Positions 1 to 7,453 of a stretch of 47,109 nt of DNA are shown one piece after another. Below the pieces are notes generated by a model. It did not search any database. It had not been told where the DNA came from and saw only the letters and a list, made by a program, of their open reading frames with translations. A program made the position numbers and the translations under genes. Location of the stretch: positions 1 through 47,109 of the forward strand of contig CAIOLO010000112.1 in the NCBI GenBank assembly GCA_903859155.1, given 5' to 3'. How positions within the stretch are numbered: position 1 is the stretch's first letter; each line of letters begins with the position of its first letter. The stretch comes from an uncultured beta proteobacterium (GTDB taxonomy: Bacteria > Pseudomonadota > Gammaproteobacteria > Burkholderiales > SG8-39).

Positions 1-1
1 C

Positions 2-583
2 CCGCTGTTCCAGAAATACGCCAGTCGCGGGATAGCGGAGCTTGCCAAGGATCCCGAAGCGCGCGCCATGGGGCAGAAACTGTTTCTTAATCACTGCGCG
101 CAATGCCACGCCTCCGACGCTGCAGGCAGCCGCGGGTTTCCCAATCTCACCGATGCGGACTGGTTGTACGGCGGGGAACCGGAGACCATCAAGACCACGA
201 TCTCCAATGGGCGCAACGGCATCATGCCGGCGCTGGGCGCGGCGCTCGGTGCCGACGGCCCCAGGGACGTCGCGAATTATGTGCTGTCGCTCTCGGGCCG
301 TACGCACGATGCGGCCAGGGCGGTGCGGGGGCGGGAGAAATTCCAGGCCATCTGCGTGGCCTGCCACGGCCCTGAAGGCAAGGGAAACCAGCAACTGGGG
401 TCCGCCAATCTCACCGACAAAGTCTGGCTGCACGGTTCGTCCGAGGATCAGATCATTGCAACCATCACCAGCGGCCGCAACAGCACCATGCCGGCGCACA
501 AGGACTACCTCGGTGAGGCCAAGGTGCATATTCTCGCCGCCTACGTCTACGGTTTGAGCAGCCCCGTAACGCCGGGTCGATGA
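2..583 (+). CDS. ccoP: cbb3-type cytochrome c oxidase subunit III (CcoP), C-terminal part
   Basis: The reading frame is open from base 2, so the start lies outside the window and only the C-terminal two thirds or so is seen. It carries two c-type haem sites, CAQCH (about 95-109) and CVACH (about 353-367), each followed by a likely axial Met (NGIMPAL, NSTMPAH). This is the dihaem layout of CcoP, the membrane-anchored subunit that passes electrons to the CcoN catalytic core of the high-affinity oxidase. Its stop overlaps the next start (ATGA), so ccoG is translationally coupled. The following ccoG and fixH genes support the call. Confidence 0.93.
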   Translation, partial: PLFQKYASRGIAELAKDPEARAMGQKLFLNHCAQCHASDAAGSRGFPNLTDADWLYGGEPETIKTTISNGRNGIMPALGAALGADGPRDVANYVLSLSGRTHDAARAVRGREKFQAICVACHGPEGKGNQQLGSANLTDKVWLHGSSEDQIIATITSGRNSTMPAHKDYLGEAKVHILAAYVYGLSSPVTPGR

Positions 584-2076
584 CCCCCCGAGGGCCTGTT
601 TCGCAGGCGCCGGATGCCGGCGCCGCTACGGGCCGCAACGGGAGCGGCAAGGTCAGCGTCGTGCACCTGGTTCCCAAGCAGGCCATCGGCGCCCAGGCGG
701 TGATCGACGAACCTCTCTACGAAGTCCGCAAGCAGATATATCCGCGCGCCGTGAGCGGCTGGTTCGCCGGCTGGCGCATTGCCCTGGTCCTTGCCACCCA
801 ACTGGTGTTCTATGGAGGGGTCTGGCTGCAATGGAACGGCAGGCAGGCAGTCTTGTTCGATCTGGCGGCGCGCAAGTTCTACATCTTTGGTCTGGTGCTG
901 TGGCCGCAGGATTTCATCTATCTCACCGCGTTGCTGGTGATATCGGCGATGTCCCTGTTTCTGTTTACCACGGCGGCCGGACGCCTGTGGTGCGGGTACG
1001 CCTGTCCGCAAACCGTCTACACCGAGATTTTTCTGTGGATAGAGCGCTGGGTGGAGGGTGATCGCACGAGCCACATGAGGCTGGATGCCGAACCGATGAG
1101 CGCGCGGAAATTCCGCCTCAAGGCCACCAAGCACTTGCTATGGATAGCGCTGTCACTCTGGACGGGTTTCACCTTCGTCGGCTATTTCACGGCGATCCGC
1201 GATTTGTCGGGGGAAATTTTCGTCCTTTCCACCGGCCCCTGGGAAACCTTCTGGATATTTTTCTACGGCTTCGCCACTTACGGCAACGCCGGCTGGATGC
1301 GCGAACAGGTTTGCAAGTACATGTGCCCCTATGCGCGCTTCCAGAGCGCCATGTTCGACCTGGACACCATGATCATCACCTACGACACGGGTCGCGGCGA
1401 GGCGCGCGGGCCGCGTTCGCGCAAGGCCGACCCGACCGCACTAGGACTGGGGGCCTGCGTCGACTGTGGCGCATGCGTGCAGGTTTGCCCGACCGGCATC
1501 GACATCCGCGACGGCCTGCAGTACGAATGCATCGGCTGCGCCGCCTGTATCGACGCCTGCAACAAGGTGATGGACACGATGGGCTACGCACGGGGCCTGG
1601 TCCGCTATTCAACGGAAAATGCTTTGTTGCATCACTGGGATTTCAGCCAGATTTTGCAGCGCATCGTGCGGCCGCGGATGCTGGGTTATGCCGCGATACT
1701 GGGGGCGATCGTGGCGGGCACGCTGATCGCGCTGGCGCTGCGCCAGCCGTTCAAGCTCGATGTGATACGCGACCGCGGCAGCCTTGCGCGGGAAATGGAA
1801 GACGGCAGCATCGAAAACGTATATCGTCTGCAACTGATGAATACGCGCGAGTTGCCCGAAACCTTCGTGATCCGTGCATCCGGGCTGCCCACGCTGGCGG
1901 TGGCGGCCAATGACACCATCACGGTTCCCGCGGCCACTTCGCTCATGGTGCCGCTGAAACTGCGGTTGCAGCCAGGGCAGGCGGGGGTGGGTGCGCATAC
2001 CATCGAGATTGAAGTGCGCGATGTCAATGACCTGCGCATCGCCGCACATGAGCATTCGGTATTTGTGATCCGCTGA
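580..2076 (+). CDS. ccoG: Cytochrome c oxidase accessory protein CcoG (FixG)
   Basis: A 498-residue polyferredoxin-type membrane protein. An N-terminal hydrophilic stretch is followed by several membrane segments. A CGYACPQ motif lies near residue 138, and a double [4Fe-4S] cluster region CVDCGACVQVCP / CIGCAACIDAC lies near residues 293-328. The C-terminal ~120 residues form the Ig-like domain typical of CcoG. CcoG is known to act in copper delivery and maturation of cbb3 oxidase. The ATG overlaps the ccoP stop by 4 nt. Length and motif order match the family, and I see no defect. Confidence 0.95.
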   Translation: MTPRGPVSQAPDAGAATGRNGSGKVSVVHLVPKQAIGAQAVIDEPLYEVRKQIYPRAVSGWFAGWRIALVLATQLVFYGGVWLQWNGRQAVLFDLAARKFYIFGLVLWPQDFIYLTALLVISAMSLFLFTTAAGRLWCGYACPQTVYTEIFLWIERWVEGDRTSHMRLDAEPMSARKFRLKATKHLLWIALSLWTGFTFVGYFTAIRDLSGEIFVLSTGPWETFWIFFYGFATYGNAGWMREQVCKYMCPYARFQSAMFDLDTMIITYDTGRGEARGPRSRKADPTALGLGACVDCGACVQVCPTGIDIRDGLQYECIGCAACIDACNKVMDTMGYARGLVRYSTENALLHHWDFSQILQRIVRPRMLGYAAILGAIVAGTLIALALRQPFKLDVIRDRGSLAREMEDGSIENVYRLQLMNTRELPETFVIRASGLPTLAVAANDTITVPAATSLMVPLKLRLQPGQAGVGAHTIEIEVRDVNDLRIAAHEHSVFVIR

Positions 2077-2086
2077 GGAGGACACG

Positions 2087-2581
2087 ATGCAGGTAACCCC
2101 GGAACCCTTACCCTGGTACCGCGAGCCCTGGCCCTGGCTGCTGATGGCCGGGCCCGCGATCGCGGTCATTGCCGGGATCTACACCATGGCCCTGGCCATC
2201 CGCAGCGACGATGGCCTGGTGGCCGAGGACTATTACAGGCGCGGGCTGGCGATCAACCAGGTTCTGGCGCGCGAAGAACTTGCCCGGGTGCGCAAAATTG
2301 TCGCGCTGGTCGGCTTTTCAGGCAACAAGGTGCGTATCACCATGAGCGCGGACACGGTGCTGCCGCCGACCCTGCGACTGAGGATAGTTCATCCCACACG
2401 TGCCGGAGAAGACCGCGATCTGCTCCTGGTCGCGCAGGGAGGGAACACTTACAGCGGTGACTGGCCCTTGCTGAGTCACGAGGCGCGCCGCCTGATTCTG
2501 GAAGATCCTGCGGGCACCTGGCGCATCGACGGCAATCTGGACAAAAATGGCGCCAGTACGAGGCTCGATTCGACGCGCTGA
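2087..2581 (+). CDS. fixH: FixH/CcoH family protein
   Basis: 164 residues with one N-terminal membrane helix after the PWYREPWPW motif. A DGLVAEDYYRRGLAINQ segment typical of FixH follows, then a periplasmic beta-rich domain. FixH/CcoH is needed for assembly or stability of cbb3 oxidase. The start is supported by a strong GGAGG ribosome-binding site just upstream, 10 bp after ccoG. Its place directly after ccoG is the usual cco operon order. Confidence 0.9.
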   Translation: MQVTPEPLPWYREPWPWLLMAGPAIAVIAGIYTMALAIRSDDGLVAEDYYRRGLAINQVLAREELARVRKIVALVGFSGNKVRITMSADTVLPPTLRLRIVHPTRAGEDRDLLLVAQGGNTYSGDWPLLSHEARRLILEDPAGTWRIDGNLDKNGASTRLDSTR

Positions 2582-2603
2582 ACGAACCGGAGAAAGGGCA
2601 ATC

Positions 2604-2834
2604 TTGAAGCCTGCTTTGTGGATACTCTGGCCTTCGTTCCTTGCGGCGTGCGCAGGCGAACTGCTGTTCTTCGCGCTGGTCGATCCGGACGAGCTGGTAC
2701 TGGTCTGGCGGGTGATTTCGCTGTCACGCACCGCCATTTACTCAATCGGTTTCTTCTTCTTTTGGTCCGTCGCCGCGCTATCGAGCGGACTGACCTGGCT
2801 GCTGGCCCGCCCGGCGGCCGAGGTGAACAGCTGA
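2604..2834 (+). CDS. Small two-helix membrane protein at the end of the cco operon
   Basis: A 76-residue protein with two hydrophobic segments (about residues 4-24 and 43-66). I chose the TTG at 2604 because GGAGAAAGGG at 2589-2598 lies just upstream and because extending to the next upstream start would run into fixH in another frame. Small membrane proteins of this look sit after fixH in many betaproteobacteria. Function is unknown; a role in oxidase assembly is only suggested by position. Confidence 0.65.
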   Translation: MKPALWILWPSFLAACAGELLFFALVDPDELVLVWRVISLSRTAIYSIGFFFFWSVAALSSGLTWLLARPAAEVNS

Positions 2835-2934
2835 CTGATGCCGCGGCGCAATGGCGTCGGGCCGGCAACCTCAGTGCAATTCAGGTTGTTGGCACAAGTG
2901 CAACCAGGCCAGGCCCGGCGGCAGGTTGAAAAAT

Positions 2935-2958
2935 CCGCCGCGCCTTAAGCGACGGCGG
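2935..2958. terminator. Hairpin between the cco operon and a convergent usp gene
   Basis: CCGCCG at 2935-2940 pairs with CGGCGG at 2953-2958 around a 12-nt loop. There is no long T-run on either side, so it is a weak bidirectional terminator candidate between convergent genes. Confidence 0.45.
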
Positions 2959-2964
2959 TCTCAG

Positions 2965-3438
2965 TTATCGTTTGGCTTTGGCGGGCCTGACCTGCGGGCC
3001 GTGCACCAGCAGCACCGGAATAGTGGTATTGCGAACCACCAGTTCAGCATCGCTGCCCATCAGCAGGCGCTGCACGCCGCGTCGTCCGTGGGTGCCTATG
3101 ACGATGAGGTCGGCGCGCCAGCGTTTTGCATCGGCGGTAATCTGGTCGGCGACACGCTGGCCGACGCTTTCGACCATTGCAATTTCACATTTCGCGCCCT
3201 GCGCGGCCACGGATTTAGCCACATTGGCCAATAGCGCCTTGCCCGAGCGTTTCAAGTCATCGATGACCGTGTCGATCGCATATCCGGCTTCGGGCAGGCT
3301 AAGCAGCGGCGATTCATCCACCACATGCAGCAACCGCAAGCGCGCGCCAGGGGTTCGCGCCAGTTTCAGCGCTTCCTTGAGCCCGGCCTTTGAGGTCGAG
3401 CTGCCGTCGACCGGCACCAGAATCCGTTTGTAGCTCAT
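2965..3438 (-). CDS. Universal stress protein, single domain
   Basis: 157 residues forming one UspA domain. The N-terminal strand is MSYKRILVPVDGS. The ATP-binding signature GTHGRRGVQRLLMGSDAELVV fits G-2X-G-9X-G(S/T), and the last strand is IPVLLVHG. It is closely similar to the 42839-43312 product in length, start and end. Such cytoplasmic nucleotide-binding proteins help survival under energy limitation. A weak FNR-like box lies upstream (3507-3520). Confidence 0.93.
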   Translation of the reverse strand: MSYKRILVPVDGSSTSKAGLKEALKLARTPGARLRLLHVVDESPLLSLPEAGYAIDTVIDDLKRSGKALLANVAKSVAAQGAKCEIAMVESVGQRVADQITADAKRWRADLIVIGTHGRRGVQRLLMGSDAELVVRNTTIPVLLVHGPQVRPAKAKR

Positions 3439-3479
3439 AGTTCGCTCCTTTAAGAAGGTATCGAGTTCCCCGCAGTCTA

Positions 3480-3520
3480 AACCTATTCCCCTTCGGTCCG
3501 GCCTGCTTGACTCAATCCAA
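3480..3520 (-). promoter_or_regulatory. Weak FNR/ANR-like promoter for the 3438 usp gene
   Basis: Read on the minus strand, 3520-3507 is TTGGATTGAGTCAA, 7 of 10 matches to TTGAT-N4-ATCAA. A TAGGTT hexamer (3485-3480) lies within one base of the -10 position expected if the box is centred at -41.5. The match is marginal on its own; the parallel with other usp promoters here makes it worth listing. Confidence 0.35.
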
Positions 3521-3612
3521 GCGCTGCCCCCAGGGCTCCTGACAAACCGTGTTGGCTGTGCCTGCAGGTTGCGGCAAAGTGCGACGTTTCCAGCGCAATG
3601 CCGCGCGGAGCC

Positions 3613-4059
3613 TTACCGGACAACCAGAACCGGCACCTTGGAGTGCGTCAGCACTTTGGTTGTTTCACTCCCGAGTATCAACCCCGACAGGCCGCGTCGT
3701 CCGTGTGAGGCCATGACGATGAGATCGCATTTGCGGTCGCCGGCGCTCTGCACAATCGCTTCCCACGCGCGCTCACTGGTCACGATGAGGGATTCGTAGC
3801 GCACGCCTGCCGCGCGAGCGGCTTTCTCGACCTTGTCGAGCGCGGCCTTGGCCGACTTGGTGGTGGCCTTGCGGTACTCCGCCGGAGAAAAGACCACCAC
3901 CGGCGCTATTTCATATCCGGAGATCGCCAGATTGTAGGGGGGCAGGACGTGGAAACCGGTGAGCTTTGCGCCGAGGATGGCGGCAAGTGATGCCGCACTT
4001 TTAATGGCTTTGTCGGACAGGCGTGTGCCATCGGTTGGCACCAGGATGTGCTTGTACAT
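3613..4059 (-). CDS. Universal stress protein, single domain
   Basis: 148 residues from the ATG at 4059, beginning MYKHILVPTDG. I rejected upstream starts because the extra N-terminus is not Usp-like and would run across the promoter. The nucleotide-binding signature ASHGRRGLSGLILGSETTKVL is intact and the final strand is VPVLVVR. It is divergent from the cytochrome at 4208, and a near-perfect FNR box with a good -10 sits 74 bp upstream of its start. Confidence 0.92.
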   Translation of the reverse strand: MYKHILVPTDGTRLSDKAIKSAASLAAILGAKLTGFHVLPPYNLAISGYEIAPVVVFSPAEYRKATTKSAKAALDKVEKAARAAGVRYESLIVTSERAWEAIVQSAGDRKCDLIVMASHGRRGLSGLILGSETTKVLTHSKVPVLVVR

Positions 4060-4105
4060 GGTTTGCCCTTGTTCTGTTGGAACGCGCCGGCAGCGACCTG
4101 GATTC

Positions 4106-4146
4106 ACTATAGCGCTGGTCTTGGATATTGTGTTGACCAAAATCAA
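4106..4146 (-). promoter_or_regulatory. FNR/ANR-type promoter in the usp / cytochrome divergent region
   Basis: TTGACCAAAATCAA at 4133-4146 matches the FNR consensus TTGAT-N4-ATCAA at 9 of 10 positions. On the minus strand a TATAGT -10 (4111-4106) predicts a start near 4098-4099, placing the box centre at about -41.5 (class II spacing) for the usp gene. On the plus strand no good -10 is seen at the matching distance, so control of the cytochrome gene is less certain. Confidence 0.7.
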
Positions 4147-4207
4147 GACGATTTGTCGCGGCACACGCAAGATGGGTCCATGGACCGCTGTCCGCGAGGA
4201 GAACATC

Positions 4208-4513
4208 GTGTTGCGCCACCCGCACCGCCTGTTGCCTGTGTTAATGCTTGTCGTCTTGGTGGTGCTCGGCGCGCCATCGGTCAGGGCGCAGGACATGGCG
4301 CGCGGCCGTGAATTGTATGAAACGCTCTGCGGGGATTGTCATTACCAGCGTGTCCACGAGCGCGATCGCGCCAAATCAAAAGTGCAGACCCTGCTTGAAC
4401 TTCGTGCCCAGGTCAAGCGCTGGTCGGTGCAGACGCGCCGGTCTTTTTCCGAGCAGGATCTGGCGGACATTGTCGAGTACCTGAGCGTCTCGCACTACCA
4501 CCTGGAACACTAA
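4208..4513 (+). CDS. Small periplasmic monohaem cytochrome c
   Basis: 101 residues from a GTG at 4208, chosen because GAGGAG at 4196-4201 sits 6 nt upstream and the protein then begins with a clean signal peptide (hydrophobic core VLMLVVLVVLGA, likely cleavage after SVRA). One haem site, CGDCH, follows about 15 residues into the mature protein. Likely a periplasmic electron carrier or a haem-binding subunit. Partner unknown. Confidence 0.8.
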   Translation: MLRHPHRLLPVLMLVVLVVLGAPSVRAQDMARGRELYETLCGDCHYQRVHERDRAKSKVQTLLELRAQVKRWSVQTRRSFSEQDLADIVEYLSVSHYHLEH

Positions 4514-4573
4514 AGCCGCGCATTTCCAGGACATCACGCAACTCAACGAACGCGCCCACGAGGCGAGGGGGGC

Positions 4574-4702
4574 AGCCGGCGGAAGGCGCAGACCCTTTAC
4601 TATCGCGTGGACAGCGATGCCGCGCGCCAATTGCTCGGCGTGCTGCACGATTGCTTTTGCGGCAAACCGGCGGCCGGCACTGCGCGGGCAGGTAAGTGCT
4701 GA
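4574..4702 (+). pseudogene. C-terminal remnant of an ArsR-family repressor
   Basis: The frame following the cytochrome stop reads SRRKAQTLYYRVDSDAA, then RQLLGVLHDCFCG and a stop at 4700. The wing hairpin (RR-x-AQTLYYRV) and terminal helix with Cys look like the last third of an ArsR/SmtB repressor. No helix-turn-helix or start is present upstream, so this is a decayed fragment. The family call rests on my recognition of the motif only. The rest of 4514-4800 holds nothing I can support. Confidence 0.4.
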
Positions 4703-4800
4703 TTGGTCAGGGTTGTCGTAAAGATCTTCCGGCGCACCGTGGCCGCAACTGCGCGGGCCTGTATTGTAGGAAACGCACCCGCAGTTGACCGCAGCGATTT

Positions 4801-6105
4801 TTACAAGCTCAGCCTGGCTTCCGTGCCGCCCCCCTCACGGCCAAGCAGCTTGATCTGCCAGCCGTTGGCCTCGGCCAACTGCCGGGCAATGGCGAGACCC
4901 AGGCCGCTGCCACCGGTGCTGCCGCTGCGGGATGATTCGATCCGGTAAAACGGCCGGAACACGGCTTCCATCTGGTCCGGCGCAATGCCAGGACCTCGAT
5001 CCAGCACACGGATTCTGATTTCTCCTTCGTTGCAGTCGCACTCGACCGTCACCGGTTCGTTGCCACCGTAGCGGACTGCGTTCTGGATAAGGTTATCGAC
5101 AATCCGTCGCAGCGCCCTCGGCCGGCAATTCCTCTGGCAAGCCGTGGTCGGTGAGCAATGGATTGCCGCACCGCTGGCGCGTGCGTCATCCACCGCCTGT
5201 TTGATCAGATCGCCGACGTCGACGCTGTGCCTTTCTTCCTGCTGCAAGCCCCTGGCAAGGTCCAGGAATTCGCCGATCATCCGGTTCATCGTCTCCAGGT
5301 CGCTGCCCATGCGTGAAATCAAGGCTGGCGAGGGCTTTTCCGCGACCATTTCCAGGGCCAACCGCAGGCGCGTCAACGGCGTACGCAGGTCGTGTGAGAT
5401 GCCGGCCAGCAAGGTCGTCCGGTTATCGAGCAGTTCCTTCACCTGTTGCGTCATGCGATTGAATGCGCGGGACAGGGTGGCCAGTTCCACCGGTCCGGTC
5501 TCAGGCAGTGGTTCGGGCGGGGCACCGCTACCAACGCGGGTGGCCGCCTGCGTCAGCCGGCGAAGCGGAAGCGTGAGGCGGCGCACCAGTAACAGGGTCG
5601 TGATGAGGGTCAGAAGTGCGCCGAATCCCAGCACGAGCGCAAACGCAAGCAGCGGCTGTGGACCGATGCGCTGTTGCGGGAAACCGATGCGGACCGATTG
5701 TCCGCCGGCGGAGATTTCGGCCCAGTACCAGCGTTCCTCCTGCTGCGTGACTTTGACCTGAATGGGCCTGCCCGAGCGCTTCCCCAGCGCTTCTTCCAGC
5801 AGTTGCAGGTAGGGCAGATGTTGTCCGCTGTTGGGCAGCGGCTCCCTGGATTCAATCAGCGACAGACCATGGCTCTTCGCCAGTTCGTCCCTGAAATCGC
5901 GGCGGGCGTCGGGGGGCAATTCGACCCAGGTCTGCGCGGAGAGAACGATCAAGGCCGCCAGATCGTCGGCGGATCGCCGCGCCAAGGGGAGGAGGACGGT
6001 GAAGAAAACCGCAGCCAGCGCCAGCAACTGCATGACAATGAGGGACAAGGCAATGGTGACGGCGGTCTTTCCGAACAGGGTCGCGGGGCGCTGGAAGCGG
6101 AGCAT
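4801..6105 (-). CDS. Sensor histidine kinase, EnvZ-like
   Basis: 434 residues. A first membrane helix (about 13-39) is followed by a ~120-residue periplasmic domain, a second helix (about 150-172), a HAMP linker, the phosphoacceptor H-box ISHDLRTPLTRLRLALE, an N-box DNLIQNAVRYG, a G1 box DRGPGIAPD and a G2 box SGLGLAIARQL. It would autophosphorylate on the His and pass phosphate to the neighbouring regulator. Its ATG overlaps the regulator stop (ATGA), so the pair is translationally coupled. The signal is unknown. Confidence 0.92.
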   Translation of the reverse strand: MLRFQRPATLFGKTAVTIALSLIVMQLLALAAVFFTVLLPLARRSADDLAALIVLSAQTWVELPPDARRDFRDELAKSHGLSLIESREPLPNSGQHLPYLQLLEEALGKRSGRPIQVKVTQQEERWYWAEISAGGQSVRIGFPQQRIGPQPLLAFALVLGFGALLTLITTLLLVRRLTLPLRRLTQAATRVGSGAPPEPLPETGPVELATLSRAFNRMTQQVKELLDNRTTLLAGISHDLRTPLTRLRLALEMVAEKPSPALISRMGSDLETMNRMIGEFLDLARGLQQEERHSVDVGDLIKQAVDDARASGAAIHCSPTTACQRNCRPRALRRIVDNLIQNAVRYGGNEPVTVECDCNEGEIRIRVLDRGPGIAPDQMEAVFRPFYRIESSRSGSTGGSGLGLAIARQLAEANGWQIKLLGREGGGTEARLSL

Positions 6106-6821
6106 CAGGCGTTGCTTCCATCGGGCGAGAACAGATAGCCCTTACCCCAAATCGTCCGGATAAAGACCGGATTGGCCGGATCAGTTTCGATCTTGCGGCG
6201 CAACCGGGTCACGCGCACGTCGATGCTGCGGTCGAACGGACCGCGTTCGCTGCTCTTGATCAGATCCATCAACTGATCCCGAGAGAGCAGATGATTGGGG
6301 TGTTCGGCAAACACCTGCAGAAGATCGAAATCGCCGGAGGTGAGAGACACTTGCGCACCATCTTTGGTGAGACGTCGCGATCGCAGATCCAGGCGCAATG
6401 AACCGAAACTGATGTCCTGGCCGGAGGCCTTGAGATCTTTCCTGTCGCCGACGCCCCGGCGCAAAACGGCGCGAATGCGCGCGAGCAGTTCGCGCGGATT
6501 GAAGGGCTTCGACAGATAGTCATCCACCCCCACTTCCAGGCCGATGATGCGGTCGATGTCCTCGCCTCGGGCCGAAAGCATGATGATGGGAATACGGGTG
6601 TTTGCCTGCAGTTTGCGGGCAAGCGTCAGGCCATCCTCGCCCGGCAACATGAGGTCAAGAATGACCAGATCGACGGTGTGTCCCGCGAGGTAGCTGCCCA
6701 TTGCCATGCCATCGGCCACGGCGATGACGCGGAATCCCTGCCCGGTGAGGTATTCGAGCAGCAACTCGCGCAGACCGGGGTCGTCGTCCACCACTAGGAT
6801 GTGAGGGCTTTCCTTGTCCAT
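6105..6821 (-). CDS. OmpR-family response regulator
   Basis: 238 residues from the ATG at 6821; upstream codons in the frame do not look protein-like and run through the promoter. The receiver domain has acidic residues VVDDD, phosphoacceptor Asp in VILDLMLPGEDG and Lys in LSKPFNPREL. The C-terminal winged helix has the usual DQLMDLIKSSERGPFDRSIDVRVTRLRRKIE-type recognition region and ends YLFSPDG. It is coupled to the kinase and divergent from the secreted protein and exporter at 7012 onward. Candidate binding repeats lie just upstream. Confidence 0.94.
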   Translation of the reverse strand: MDKESPHILVVDDDPGLRELLLEYLTGQGFRVIAVADGMAMGSYLAGHTVDLVILDLMLPGEDGLTLARKLQANTRIPIIMLSARGEDIDRIIGLEVGVDDYLSKPFNPRELLARIRAVLRRGVGDRKDLKASGQDISFGSLRLDLRSRRLTKDGAQVSLTSGDFDLLQVFAEHPNHLLSRDQLMDLIKSSERGPFDRSIDVRVTRLRRKIETDPANPVFIRTIWGKGYLFSPDGSNA

Positions 6822-6863
6822 GCGCCGGATATTACAAGACCTGTGGGCCGCTTTGAAACAGCG

Positions 6864-6888
6864 GTAACGATTGGTAACACATCGTAAC
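6864..6888. promoter_or_regulatory. Three direct repeats, likely response-regulator binding site
   Basis: GTAAC occurs at 6864, 6874 and 6884, exactly 10 bp apart, between the divergent regulator (6821, minus) and the 7012 gene (plus). One-helical-turn spacing of direct repeats is the hallmark of OmpR/PhoB-family sites. Confidence 0.6.
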
Positions 6889-7011
6889 CAACGGCGCGTA
6901 GCGGGAAATCCTGTGGAAACACCTCGAGCGGATGATGGCACTCATGCAGTCAGGGACAAACCACCGTCACGACGGCGTCGATAGTCAGCAGTCAACCTTC
7001 GGGAGCAGGCG

Positions 7012-7401
7012 ATGTGGGCAGCACAGTATTTCAGGTTCAGTCTCATCGGCGTTGCCATGCTGGGTGCCGGCAGTGTTCTGGCAGGCGAGTGGCCGTTGCC
7101 CGTCGATGCAGGGCAACAGCGCGAGCAGATGCCCCGCATGAGCCCAGAGGAGCACAGCGCTTCGCGCGAGCAAATGCAGGAGCGCATGCGCAACCTGACG
7201 CCGCAGGAACAGGCGCTCATGCGCGAAACCCGTTCGGGCGGGCGCACTCGAGTGGAGAACCCGCCGGACGAGGGCGCGCGCCAGCGCAGCCAGGACGGCA
7301 GCTTGCAGGGCGGTGGTTACGGGCAAGGATACGAGTCGCGCCGGGGTGATGCCGGTGGCGTTGGTGGTGGGCGCGGCATGAGCGGCGGCCGTGGTCGCTG
7401 A
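7012..7401 (+). CDS. Small secreted protein with PEEH/LTPQEQ motif
   Basis: 129 residues: a signal peptide (cleavage likely after SVLA), a charged helical region with MSPEEHSASREQMQERMRN and LTPQEQ, and a Gly/Arg-rich tail. The LTxxQ-like element recalls CpxP/Spy-type periplasmic proteins, but this is resemblance only. It starts an apparent operon with the exporter genes and lies opposite the two-component pair. The 16203 product shares the PEEHxxxRE-M pattern and the same position beside a second pair. Confidence 0.7.
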   Translation: MWAAQYFRFSLIGVAMLGAGSVLAGEWPLPVDAGQQREQMPRMSPEEHSASREQMQERMRNLTPQEQALMRETRSGGRTRVENPPDEGARQRSQDGSLQGGGYGQGYESRRGDAGGVGGGRGMSGGRGR

Positions 7402-7453
7402 TTGCGTTCCTCGCCGGCCGCGCCATCGGCTGAGCGGCCGGCGCGCGGAGGTC

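Noticed and set aside
5101-5165. Compensated frameshift in the first sensor kinase (odd Cys/Arg-rich stretch)
   Set aside because: The ALRRIVDNLIQNA region follows in frame with normal spacing, and variable sequence is usual just before the N-box.
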